Below, one piece after another: positions 1 to 7,757 of a stretch of 24,739 bases of DNA. Numbering within the stretch: the first letter of the stretch is position 1; the number at the start of each line of letters is the position of its first letter. Below the pieces are notes generated by a model. That model ran no database searches. It was not told where the DNA came from and was given only the letters and a program-made list of their open reading frames with translations. Source of the stretch: JBFMCU01 sp964428225 (GTDB lineage Bacteria; Planctomycetota; UBA1135; GCA-002686595); assembly GCA_964428225.1 (NCBI GenBank), contig CAYRXS010000083.1, forward strand, positions 1 to 24,739. Reading direction: 5' to 3'. The position numbers were made by a program, and so were the translations under genes.

Positions 1-12
1 GGCCCTGGAACA

Positions 13-1032
13 TTGAACCGGACGATTTCGATCATTGTCCCCACGTACGACCGTGGGCCCCTGATACGGGAGTGCCTGGACGGGCTCCTGGCCCAGGCGC
101 GCGTGATGGAGGCCGAGGTCATCGTGGTCGACGACGGCTCCACCGACGGAACGGCCGCGATCGTGGAGGAGTATCCGGACGTGCGCCTGATCCGCCAGGA
201 GAACGCGGGACCCGGGGCGGCCCGCAACCGCGGCGCGGCGGAGGCGGGCGGTGAGCTCATCGTCTTCGTCGACGACGACTGCATACCGGAGCCGGACTGG
301 CTCGAGCGCCTGACCGCTCCGCTCTCGGACGGGGAGATCGCGGGGGCGAAGGGCGCGTACCTGTCCCGCCAGTCGGAGCTGGTCGCGCGGTTCGTGCAGC
401 TGGAGTACGAGGAGAAGTACGAGTGTCTGAAGCGACAGCCGTACATCGACTTCATCGACACGTACTCCGCGGTGTTCCGCCGGGACGTCTTCCTGGCCGC
501 GGGCGGGTACGACACCGCCTTCTCGACGGCGTCCGTCGAGGACCAGGAGTTCTCCTTCCGGTTGGCCGAGGCCGGCCGCAAGCTGGTGTTCGTTCCCCGA
601 GCGCGCGTCTGGCACCGGCACGTCGACACGGTGCGGGGATACCTGCGCAAAAAGCACAAGATCGGGTTCTGGAAGGTCCGGGTGGTCAGCAAGACCCCGT
701 CGAAGATGGCCGGCGACAGCCATACGCCGACGAGCCTGAAGGTCCAGATCCTGCTGGCCGCCCTGTTCCCCGTCGCCTGCCTCGGCCTCGTGATACCGGG
801 CGTGGGCTGGATTGCGCTCGCCGCGGTGGCCGTCGCCTTCCTGCTCAGCACGCTGCCGCTGACGTGGCGCTGTGCGCGTCGGGACCCGGCGGTGGCCTGC
901 GTGGCTCCCGTGCTGATCGCCTGTCGAGCGGGGGCCCTCGCGGCGGGGCTGGCTCGCGGAACGCTCCTGAAGCTGGCCGGGGACGGGCGGTTCAAGCCCG
1001 CGCCGGAGGGCGCCGCCGGGGAAGCGGAGTAG
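13..1032 (+). CDS. Family 2 glycosyltransferase (GT-A fold), membrane-associated
   Basis: Transfers a sugar from a nucleotide-sugar donor to a growing glycan at the cytoplasmic face of the membrane; donor and acceptor cannot be read from sequence. The N-terminus has the GT2 signature: ISIIVPTYDR, then VVDDGSTDGT near residue 40, then an ENAGPGAARNRG stretch and the metal-binding FVDDDC (DxD) near residue 86. A conserved W-R-HVDTVRGYLRKKHK region follows. The last ~100 residues hold two or three hydrophobic segments, suggesting membrane anchoring. The start used is a TTG at 13. No ATG lies upstream in the 12 visible bases and the frame is open to the window edge, so the true start could lie outside; the fold begins almost immediately after the TTG, so little is missing. 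The next gene begins 17 bases downstream or overlaps it, so the two are probably co-transcribed. Confidence 0.9.
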   Translation: MNRTISIIVPTYDRGPLIRECLDGLLAQARVMEAEVIVVDDGSTDGTAAIVEEYPDVRLIRQENAGPGAARNRGAAEAGGELIVFVDDDCIPEPDWLERLTAPLSDGEIAGAKGAYLSRQSELVARFVQLEYEEKYECLKRQPYIDFIDTYSAVFRRDVFLAAGGYDTAFSTASVEDQEFSFRLAEAGRKLVFVPRARVWHRHVDTVRGYLRKKHKIGFWKVRVVSKTPSKMAGDSHTPTSLKVQILLAALFPVACLGLVIPGVGWIALAAVAVAFLLSTLPLTWRCARRDPAVACVAPVLIACRAGALAAGLARGTLLKLAGDGRFKPAPEGAAGEAE

Positions 1033-1049
1033 TGGAGGCCGAGGAGCGC

Positions 1050-2042
1050 ATGGCCCAGCCCGCAACGTCTTCGGCCTGCATCGTCACCGGGGGCTCCGGC
1101 TTCATCGGGACTCACCTGCTCGCCACGCTCGTCGCGAGCGGGCGGTACCGCGAGATCCACGTCGTCGACCTGGTCCCCCCGCGATTCGAGCACGAGAGCG
1201 TCATCTACCACCGCTGCGACATCCGCGAATCCGTGGCGCTGGACCTCGAGCGTCCCGGAGCCACGTGCTACCACCTGGCCGCCGTCTGCAAGGAGCCGGG
1301 ATTCGCCTGGGACGAGTACTTTCGGACGAACCACCGGGGCACGACGAACGTCTGCGAATTCGCGAGCCGGTGCGGCGTCGCCAACCTGATCTACACGAGC
1401 ACCGAGATGGTCTATCGCGCGGGCGACCGCGAGATGCGCGAGGAGGACGTGACCGCTCCGGACACCGGCTACGGGATGTCCAAGCTGCTGGGCGAGCTCG
1501 AGGTCGAGCGCTGGGCCGCGGCCGAGCCGGGGCGGCGGTGTCGCATCGCGCGTATGGGCGTGGTCTTCGGCAAGGGCGAGAATGGCAACCTCACCCGGCT
1601 CTACCACGCGCTGAAGCGGCGCGCGTTCTTCTACATCGGGCGCAAGACCACCGTGAAGAGCTGCGTCTACGTCAAGGACGTCGTGCGCTTCCTGGAGGTG
1701 CTGACGGACGACGCGGGCGACCGGACCGTGTACAACCTGGGCTATCGCGTGCCCACCACGATCGCCGACGTCTGCGAGGGCATGTGCGGCACGTTCGGCT
1801 TCCGCCGACGCATCCTCACGGTGCCGTACCGACTGGCGCTCGTCGCGGCCTACGTCTTCGAGGGGCTGAACAATGCGCGTCTGCTGCGCACCTCCGTGCA
1901 CCACCGACGCATCCAGAAGCTCTACTTCTCCACGCACCTGAGCTGCGAGGCGCTGGACGAGCTGGGGTTCGTCCCGGAGTTCACTTTGCCCGAGGCGCTG
2001 GCCGACTGGCGGAGCGACTGCGACGGAGGCGACCTCGTCTGA
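1050..2042 (+). CDS. NAD-dependent epimerase/dehydratase (extended SDR)
   Basis: An extended short-chain dehydrogenase/reductase that probably modifies a nucleotide-linked sugar for the adjacent glycosyltransferases. The N-terminus has the Rossmann motif GGSGFIGTHL (GxxGxxG). TSTEMVY supplies the catalytic Ser/Thr region, and YGMSK is the YxxxK catalytic pair. About 330 residues is normal for the family. The ATG at 1050 follows a purine-rich GAGGCCGAGGAG. A GTG at 1032 in the same frame overlaps the preceding TAG and would add six residues; the ATG is preferred because it sits just before the Rossmann strand. The substrate is not identifiable: the C-terminal half is not clearly like GalE, RmlB or UDP-glucuronate epimerases, and 3-beta-HSD-like or other SDR activity is possible. 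Confidence 0.85.
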   Translation: MAQPATSSACIVTGGSGFIGTHLLATLVASGRYREIHVVDLVPPRFEHESVIYHRCDIRESVALDLERPGATCYHLAAVCKEPGFAWDEYFRTNHRGTTNVCEFASRCGVANLIYTSTEMVYRAGDREMREEDVTAPDTGYGMSKLLGELEVERWAAAEPGRRCRIARMGVVFGKGENGNLTRLYHALKRRAFFYIGRKTTVKSCVYVKDVVRFLEVLTDDAGDRTVYNLGYRVPTTIADVCEGMCGTFGFRRRILTVPYRLALVAAYVFEGLNNARLLRTSVHHRRIQKLYFSTHLSCEALDELGFVPEFTLPEALADWRSDCDGGDLV

Positions 2043-2052
2043 GGCGGACTTC

Positions 2053-2163
2053 ATGCGAACGATCGAGCAGATGGCCGCGTATGATCCCGCGCGCGAGCGG
2101 ACGACCGGCGGGCCGTGTCCGCTCGTTCGGGGACCGGAAACGGAAGGAAGAGGAGAAGCATGA
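2053..2163 (+). CDS. Possible small ORF (36 aa) overlapping the next start codon
   Basis: An ATG 10 bases after the epimerase stop opens a 36-codon frame whose TGA overlaps the ATG of the next gene (ATGA), the arrangement expected for translational coupling. The peptide (MRTIEQMAAYDPARER at its start) is hydrophilic, has no signal or membrane segment, and is not recognised. In GC-rich DNA short open frames are common, so this may be chance. A 9-bp inverted repeat lies inside it. Confidence 0.2.
   Translation: MRTIEQMAAYDPARERTTGGPCPLVRGPETEGRGEA
2094..2125 (+). other. Intergenic 9-bp perfect inverted repeat (hairpin)
   Basis: CGAGCGGAC at 2094-2102 pairs perfectly with GTCCGCTCG at 2117-2125 around a 14-base GC-rich loop. 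It lies in the 117-base gap between the epimerase and the lipoprotein gene. No T-tract follows, so it is not a classical intrinsic terminator. It could be an mRNA-stabilising or attenuating hairpin, or an operator. Confidence 0.4.
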
Positions 2164-3671
2164 AGAGGCGTATCGGAGTCTGGGCGGTGTCGATCGGGCT
2201 GCTGCTGGCGGCGGCAGGGTGCGATCCCCGCTTCAACCCCGCGCGGCCGGCGCCTCCGGGCGCGCCCCCGAGCGACCTTCCGAGCGCGCCCCCTCCTCCC
2301 ATCGAGGGCGACTTCCTCGTGGGCGTGGAGAACGTGCCGCACCAGCGGCTCGACGCGATCCCCAAGCTCCTGCCCGCGTTCCGGAAGGCGGGCATCGACC
2401 TGGTGGGGCGGAACTCGCTGCGGTGGTCGCACTTCGAGCCGCAGGCCCCGCAGGGGGGACAGCACCGCTACGTCTTCGACGCCCTGGATCGTGAGTTCCG
2501 CATCTACGCCAAGGCCGGAGTGCAGCTCCAGGTGACGTTCCTCTGTCGCTCCTCGTGGGGAACCCAGGTCCCCGAGCGAGAGCTGAAGATGGACATCGCG
2601 GGCAGTCCGCCGCGGCCCGAGCACTGGCAGAGCTTCGGCCGCGCGATCGGGGCGTTGGTGGAGCGCTACGACGGCGACGGCGACCGTGACGCGTTCCCCC
2701 TCGACCGTCCGCTCATCCGGATCCTCAACATCCAGGAGGAGGTCGAGCTCGCGGGACACTGGGCCAAGTACGGAGGGACGCCCGAGAACTACGGTCGGCT
2801 GCTCGCCACCGCCCACCTGGCCGCGAAGGAGGCCGATCCGTCGATCCTCGTCGGGCGCGCGGGCGCTTCGGTGGGGACCTTTTTCGACCTCGGCCACCGG
2901 CCGGGCTCCATCCCCGCGAAGGGAGTGATCGGCGACGCCTACACGTTCCTGCGCTACTCGCTCGCCAATCCCGTGCCCTATGACCTCTTCAGCATGCACG
3001 CGAACCGCTCGTACACCGGGGTGGCTCCCTACGCGCGCTTCGTTCGCGAGGAGATGAAGAAGGCGGGCTACGAGCGAGGGTTGATGATCGACGACGCGGC
3101 CTCGGTCAACGCCGTGAAGCCGGAGGAGCCGTGCCACTCCGCGGAGTCCGTCCGGGTCCTCCGGGTCGGCGACCCCGAGGGATTGGTCCGCCACCAGACC
3201 GCGCACACCCTGAAGATCGCGGCCGTCGCCTATGCGTCGGGGATCCAGTGCGTGCTGTTCACGGGATTCGTGGACGTCACCAGCTCGCCGTACAAGCAGA
3301 TCCGGCACGGCGGCTTCGTCGATACGGAGCGGTTCCAGCAGACGAGGAAGCTGGAGGGCGCGGTCCGTCCCGTGCTTCCCTCGCTCGCCTACCTCTACGA
3401 GCGCATCCGGGCGTGCGACGGAGCCGAGTTCCTCGACGGATTCCCGGACGGGACGTGGGTCGTACGCTTCCGGGCGGGGGCGAAGACCTTCCACGTGGCC
3501 TGGGCGCACGAGGAGTCCACGAAGGTCGAGCTCGAGACCGGAACATCCGCGGCGACGGTGCTCGAGCTGACGGGAATCGGGAGCCGGGGGACGCCGCCCT
3601 CCCGCACCGTGCAGGCCCGGGGGGGCAAGGTCGATCTGGTCCTCGGACCCGACCCGGTGCTCGTCGAGTAG
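2160..3671 (+). CDS. Lipoprotein with glycoside-hydrolase-like TIM barrel
   Basis: A 503-residue exported lipoprotein: positively charged start, hydrophobic core, and lipobox AAAGC with Cys21 as the lipid-modified residue, then a Pro-rich linker to about residue 48. The rest reads as a clan-A glycoside hydrolase barrel. ERYDGDGDRDA (168-178) is the usual lead-in to the fourth strand. LNIQEEVE (189-196) sits where the family has the Asn-Glu acid/base pair, putting Glu194 at the acid/base position. YDLFSMH (274-280) is the strand-6 motif. At the strand-7 position expected to hold the nucleophile Glu, the sequence is LMIDDAAS (308-315), with Asp instead. It lies between glycosyltransferases, so trimming or binding the cluster's own polysaccharide is a reasonable inference, by analogy with PslG. 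ATG 2160 is preferred over an upstream frame start at 2115 because it gives the signal peptide and follows GGAAGAGGAG. The substrate is unknown. Confidence 0.75.
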   Translation: MKRRIGVWAVSIGLLLAAAGCDPRFNPARPAPPGAPPSDLPSAPPPPIEGDFLVGVENVPHQRLDAIPKLLPAFRKAGIDLVGRNSLRWSHFEPQAPQGGQHRYVFDALDREFRIYAKAGVQLQVTFLCRSSWGTQVPERELKMDIAGSPPRPEHWQSFGRAIGALVERYDGDGDRDAFPLDRPLIRILNIQEEVELAGHWAKYGGTPENYGRLLATAHLAAKEADPSILVGRAGASVGTFFDLGHRPGSIPAKGVIGDAYTFLRYSLANPVPYDLFSMHANRSYTGVAPYARFVREEMKKAGYERGLMIDDAASVNAVKPEEPCHSAESVRVLRVGDPEGLVRHQTAHTLKIAAVAYASGIQCVLFTGFVDVTSSPYKQIRHGGFVDTERFQQTRKLEGAVRPVLPSLAYLYERIRACDGAEFLDGFPDGTWVVRFRAGAKTFHVAWAHEESTKVELETGTSAATVLELTGIGSRGTPPSRTVQARGGKVDLVLGPDPVLVE

Positions 3672-3711
3672 GGCAGGACCGAGCGCGGTACCACGAAGCA
3701 CACGAACACGG

Positions 3712-3816
3712 ATGAACCTCCTGGAGAACACCGACCGGCCCGCGCGCGGCGAGCCCCTCAAGTTCGGTCCGGTTTCTGGCGAACCGTGGTCTAGGAACGG
3801 CTTCCCGGCACGATGA
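3712..3816 (+). CDS. Possible small ORF (34 aa) overlapping the GT4 start
   Basis: An ATG at 3712 opens a 34-codon frame whose TGA (3814-3816) overlaps the ATG of the glycosyltransferase at 3813, again an ATGA junction. The peptide begins MNLLENTDRPARGEPLKFG and is not recognised. It fills most of the 141-base gap after the lipoprotein gene. No good ribosome site is visible. The gap could equally be a promoter or leader region; it contains the least GC-rich patch nearby (around 3759-3800). Confidence 0.15.
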   Translation: MNLLENTDRPARGEPLKFGPVSGEPWSRNGFPAR

Positions 3817-5279
3817 CGCGCGAAAACCGCACATCCCGTCTCCCGAAGGGGAGGCTCGCGATCGCGGCGCTGGCCTGCGTGGCGGCCCTGGCGATCGCCG
3901 GGCTCCCGGGGCTGGTGGGGGCGCTGGCCGTCGCCGTCCTCGCGTGGAGGGGGAGGCGGCGCCTCGTGGCCGCCGCGGCGGGGGACGCGGGGACGACGTG
4001 GTCCGCCGCGGACTCCCGTCCGGACGTCCGCGCGGGCGGCGGGGGCGCCGCGGGCGGGGCCCCCCGAGGCGAGAAGCGCCTGCAGATGCTCTACAGCCTC
4101 GGGTTCATGGAGTCGCGCATCTACAAGGTGGCCCAGGCCCTGATCGAGCGCGGCTGGCGCGTCGATCTCCTGATCTGGGATCGCGACACGTGCTTCCCGA
4201 CCGAGGAGGTCGTGGACGGCATCCACGTCGAGCGGATCCGGTTCTCCGGGGGCACCAACCGTGGGCCCGGCCTGCTCCAGAAGCTGAGGTTCCTGCGGTT
4301 CTACTTCGCGGCCTGGCGGCGACTGCGCCGTCGCGAGATCGACGTCATGCACTGCGTGAACCTCGACTCGCTCTTGTTCGGCTCGCTGATCGCTCTCTTC
4401 CATCGCGTGCCCGTGGTGTACGACGCGCACGAGCCCAACTACTACGCGTACTGGAGTCGCTGGCACGCGCCCTTGCGGGCACTGCTCCGGTTCCTCGAGG
4501 TGCGACTGAGCCGGCGATCGGGGCTCGTGATCGTGACCTCGGACTTCCAGTTGCGGAAGTACCGGGACTTCGGCGCTCCCGAGGTCCTGCTGCTGCCCAA
4601 CCACGCGGAGCGGCGGCTCATGCGCGACCTCGGGGCGGACACCCCGCCCGACGCCCCGCTCGTCTTCGGGCGCATCGGATCGATCTACGCGGACACCGGG
4701 GTCGTCGAGCTGGTGCACGCGTTCGCGCGCGTCAAGCGTCGCCACCCCGACATCCGCCTCCGGATCGCCGGTCGGCTGCATCCGCCCTACGAGCCGGTGA
4801 TGGAGGAGCTCCTGGGCGAGGGGCGTGGCGAGGGGGTCGAGCTGCAGGGCGAATACGACTACAACGACATCGAGAAGGTGTACGAAGGGATCGACGTGGC
4901 CCTGCTCCCGTACCGGCTCAGCGAGTGGTTCAAGGAGATCTCGCCCGTCAAGTTCTTCGAGTCGATGTCGTTCGGCGTGCCCGTGGTCGCGAGCGACATC
5001 GGGGGGATCGGCGAGGTGATCTCGAGGGAGGAGATAGGCATCGTCCTCGCCGACGGCAGCATCGACGAGCTCGAGCGGATCATGCTCGACCTGTGCGAGC
5101 GACCGGCCGACGCCCGGGCCCTCGGCCGCCGGGCGTTCGAGGTGATGCGCGGCAATTACTACTGGGAGAAGGCGCTGCCCGGCCTCGACGGCGCCTATCC
5201 CCTTCCTCGGGGCTTCGCGCGAAGCGACGCGGCGGAGCGCCCGGACGAGACCAGACCAGCGACGGGAGGAGAGCGCTGA
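3813..5279 (+). CDS. Membrane-anchored GT4-family glycosyltransferase
   Basis: A GT-B fold retaining glycosyltransferase of 488 residues, probably acting at the inner membrane on a lipid-linked glycan. Residues ~12-45 are strongly hydrophobic (one long or two short membrane helices), followed by an Arg-rich turn and a Gly/Ala-rich linker. The catalytic part begins near residue 90 (LQMLYSLGFMESRIYKVAQAL). VVYDAHEPNYY follows, then the C-terminal domain: FGRIGSIYADTGVVELVHAF, LRIAGRL, and the donor-site SPVKFFESMSFGVPVVASDIGGIGEVI, which carries the conserved E and the GVPVVAS motif. The ATG at 3813 keeps the membrane segment; a later Met near 4086 would give a soluble catalytic domain only. 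Its stop overlaps the next start (TGATG), so it is translationally coupled to the phosphodiesterase gene. Donor and acceptor are unknown. Confidence 0.88.
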   Translation: MTRENRTSRLPKGRLAIAALACVAALAIAGLPGLVGALAVAVLAWRGRRRLVAAAAGDAGTTWSAADSRPDVRAGGGGAAGGAPRGEKRLQMLYSLGFMESRIYKVAQALIERGWRVDLLIWDRDTCFPTEEVVDGIHVERIRFSGGTNRGPGLLQKLRFLRFYFAAWRRLRRREIDVMHCVNLDSLLFGSLIALFHRVPVVYDAHEPNYYAYWSRWHAPLRALLRFLEVRLSRRSGLVIVTSDFQLRKYRDFGAPEVLLLPNHAERRLMRDLGADTPPDAPLVFGRIGSIYADTGVVELVHAFARVKRRHPDIRLRIAGRLHPPYEPVMEELLGEGRGEGVELQGEYDYNDIEKVYEGIDVALLPYRLSEWFKEISPVKFFESMSFGVPVVASDIGGIGEVISREEIGIVLADGSIDELERIMLDLCERPADARALGRRAFEVMRGNYYWEKALPGLDGAYPLPRGFARSDAAERPDETRPATGGER

Positions 5280-6916
5280 TGGGGAACCGAGTCCTGGTGG
5301 TGGGCATCGACGGTGCGACGTTCGACGTCGCTCGACCGCTGGCGGAGCAGGGGCGGATCCCGAACCTCGGCCGCCTGATGCGGGAGGGAATCACCGGCGA
5401 CCTGCGGTCCACCATCCACCCGATCACCCCCGCCGCCTGGTGCACGTTCATGACGGGCATGAATCCGGGCCGGCACGGCATCTACGACTTCACGGCCCGC
5501 CAGGAGGGATCCTACGTGTTCCGGCTCGCGAGCCGGGCCGACTGCCACGCCCCCGCGTTCTGGAAGGTGGCGTCGCAACAGGGTCGCGCGGCGAGCGTGC
5601 TCAACGTGCCCTTCACGTACCCGCCGGACGAGGTCAACGGGTGCATGGTCTCGGGCTTCGACGCCCCCGTCGTCGACCGCACGATCTTCCACCCCGACGG
5701 TCTGGGGCCGGAGATCGAGAAGGAGGTGGGCAAGTACATCCCGGACTGGACGTTCCCCACGGGGCGCAAGTACGACCCGCCGTCGTACATGGCCGACATC
5801 GAGGAAGCCCTCCGGTACCGCACGAGGCTCGCCGAGTACCTCATGCGCCGGGATCCCTGGGACTTCTTCATGGTCCACTTCCAGCCCGTCGACCACCTCC
5901 AGCACGTGTTCTGGGACGACGAGGGCATGCAGTACATCGAGCGGGGGTACGAGCTGATCGACGAGGCCCTCGGCAAGGTCCTCGAGATCGCGGGCGACGA
6001 CACGAACGTCTTCGTCATCTCGGATCACGGCTTCGGCCGGATCGAGAGGTTCGTCTTCTTGGGCCAGTGGCTCCGCCGGCAGGGTTTCCTCGCCGGAACG
6101 GGTGGCGGACCCTCGGCGCGGGCCGGGCTCGGATTCCTGGCCCGGAAGGTCGAGCGAACCCTGAAGCGCGCCCTGCCCTTCAAGATCCGGGGAGCCCTGC
6201 GTCGCCGTATGCCCAAGCTGCGGGACCGGATCGTCGCGATGGGCGACAGCGCGGACATCGACTGGTCGCGGACCGTCGCCTACTCGAACGGCATGTACGG
6301 CAACGTCAACATGAACCTGAAGGGTCGCGAGCCCCAGGGGATCGTCGAGCCCGAGGACTACGAGAAGACCCGGGACGCGCTCATCGAGGCCATCTCGACG
6401 ATCGAGGATCCGGATACGGGCGAGAGCATCGTGGAGGCCGTGTACCGGAGGGAGGAGGTCTACGACGGCGCCTACGTCTCGCTCGCTCCCGACCTGCTCG
6501 TCCACTGGCGGGACTACGCCTACTACAGCGAGTCGCGCATCGATCGCGGCCGCGGGTCGGTGTTCGGCGAGACGGGCACCGTCTACTTCGACAACTCCGA
6601 GTACTCGCACAACGGAACCCACCGGCTGAACGGGATGCTGGTGGGCCACGGACCCGACCTGAAGCAGGGGGACGACGCCTCCGGCCTGCGGCTCCTGGAC
6701 ATGGCACCCACGATCCTGCACCTGATGGAGCTCGGCATCCCCGAGAACATGGACGGGCGGGTCATGGAGCAGCTGATCCGGGACGAGTTCCTGGAGGCCC
6801 ACGAGCAGAGGAGGATCGCTCCCCTCGGCGAATCCGGCACGTTCGTCGTGCCCGACGTGGACGAGGAAGAGAAGAAGAAGATCGAGGAGAAGCTGCGCGG
6901 TCTCGGCTACCTGTGA
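5279..6916 (+). CDS. Alkaline-phosphatase-superfamily phosphodiesterase / nucleotide pyrophosphatase
   Basis: A 545-residue metal-dependent hydrolase of the type I phosphodiesterase/nucleotide pyrophosphatase group. Metal and nucleophile motifs are in order: GIDGAT with Asp11; ITPAAWCTFMTG with the probable nucleophile Thr50; VHFQPVDHLQHVFW with Asp205 and His209; VISDHGFG with Asp249 and His250; and a late HNGTHRLNG His near residue 447. No signal peptide is present, so it is predicted cytoplasmic. The C-terminus (EEEKKKIEEKLRGLGYL) is a charged tail seen in many members of this group. The ATG overlaps the stop of the upstream glycosyltransferase (TGATG), so the two are made together. A role in cleaving or transferring a phosphodiester in polysaccharide or nucleotide-sugar metabolism is inference; substrates in this superfamily vary widely. 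Confidence 0.85.
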   Translation: MGNRVLVVGIDGATFDVARPLAEQGRIPNLGRLMREGITGDLRSTIHPITPAAWCTFMTGMNPGRHGIYDFTARQEGSYVFRLASRADCHAPAFWKVASQQGRAASVLNVPFTYPPDEVNGCMVSGFDAPVVDRTIFHPDGLGPEIEKEVGKYIPDWTFPTGRKYDPPSYMADIEEALRYRTRLAEYLMRRDPWDFFMVHFQPVDHLQHVFWDDEGMQYIERGYELIDEALGKVLEIAGDDTNVFVISDHGFGRIERFVFLGQWLRRQGFLAGTGGGPSARAGLGFLARKVERTLKRALPFKIRGALRRRMPKLRDRIVAMGDSADIDWSRTVAYSNGMYGNVNMNLKGREPQGIVEPEDYEKTRDALIEAISTIEDPDTGESIVEAVYRREEVYDGAYVSLAPDLLVHWRDYAYYSESRIDRGRGSVFGETGTVYFDNSEYSHNGTHRLNGMLVGHGPDLKQGDDASGLRLLDMAPTILHLMELGIPENMDGRVMEQLIRDEFLEAHEQRRIAPLGESGTFVVPDVDEEEKKKIEEKLRGLGYL

Positions 6917-6957
6917 GACACGCCGGAAGCCCGCGGCAAACGGAACGGAGAACACTC

Positions 6958-7719
6958 ATGAAGCCTCGAAACGAAGCTCCTGCAAGACGTCGCCTCGGAC
7001 GGACGTTGGCCCTCGCCCTCGGTATCGTCCTCCTGACCGGGTGCAGCTCCACTCCCGAGCCGGACGAGCGACCTCCCTACGTACCTCCGACGGAGCCCCT
7101 GGTCGAGGAGTACCGGCTCGGCGTGGGGGACGAGCTCGAGGTCACCTTCTACAACGAGCGCCACCTCGATCGGACGGTGACGGTGCGGCCGGACGGCCGG
7201 ATCACGCTGCCGCTGGCCGAGGAGGTCTTCGTCGTCGGAATGACCGCGGCGGAGCTCGACGCGCTGCTCACCGAGAAGATGTCCGTCAGCATCCGCGACC
7301 CCGAGCTCTCGGTGATCGTGACCGAGTTCGCGGGACAGCTCTTCTACGTGGGGGGTGAAGTGGGACGTCCGGGGACGATGCCCCTGACCGGTCGCGTGAG
7401 CGTCCTGCAGGCGGTGATGCTGGCCGGCGGGGCGCTGCGGTCCGGGAAGACGGACAATGTGCTCGTCCTCCGCAATTCCGCGGATGGGCCCGTGGGATAC
7501 CGCGTGGATCTCGACGAGGAGACCGAGGGATCGGACCTGCCTCCCTTCTGGGTCCGGCCCTACGACGTCGTGTTCGTTCCGCGGACGGGGATCAGCCGCA
7601 TGAACCAGTTCGTGGACGAGTACTTCCGCCAGCTGCTCCCGGCCGTGCCGCACATGGGATTCAACTGGGTGAAGAACCTGAGCAGCTCCGGGGGCGCGGT
7701 CATCAGCAGCTCCCTGTAG
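6958..7719 (+). CDS. Polysaccharide export (OPX/Wza-type) lipoprotein
   Basis: A 253-residue outer-membrane polysaccharide export lipoprotein, expected to form the exit channel for the glycan made by this cluster. An Arg-rich start and hydrophobic core lead to LLTGC with Cys29 as the lipidated residue. YRLGVGDELEVTFYNERHLDRTVTVRPDGRITLPL (from about residue 50) is the polysaccharide export domain. QLFYVGGEVGRPGTMPLTGRVSVLQAVMLAGGALRSGKTDNVLVLR is an SLBB-type repeat. The C-terminal ~45 residues include FVDEYFRQLLPAVPHMG and end in a Ser-rich tail. At this length it is shorter than E. coli Wza, like the single-SLBB OPX proteins. The ATG at 6958 follows CGGAACGGAGAAC. It lies 41 bases after the phosphodiesterase gene and 38 before the sulfotransferase. 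A second OPX gene starts at 24116. Confidence 0.92.
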   Translation: MKPRNEAPARRRLGRTLALALGIVLLTGCSSTPEPDERPPYVPPTEPLVEEYRLGVGDELEVTFYNERHLDRTVTVRPDGRITLPLAEEVFVVGMTAAELDALLTEKMSVSIRDPELSVIVTEFAGQLFYVGGEVGRPGTMPLTGRVSVLQAVMLAGGALRSGKTDNVLVLRNSADGPVGYRVDLDEETEGSDLPPFWVRPYDVVFVPRTGISRMNQFVDEYFRQLLPAVPHMGFNWVKNLSSSGGAVISSSL

Positions 7720-7757
7720 GGCGGGAATCCCGGACGAAGGCCGACGACCCCGATGCG

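Noticed and set aside
5195..6955. A 586-codon minus-strand frame across the phosphodiesterase gene
   Set aside because: Shadow frame produced by GC bias opposite a gene with full catalytic motifs; no recognisable domain or start signal.
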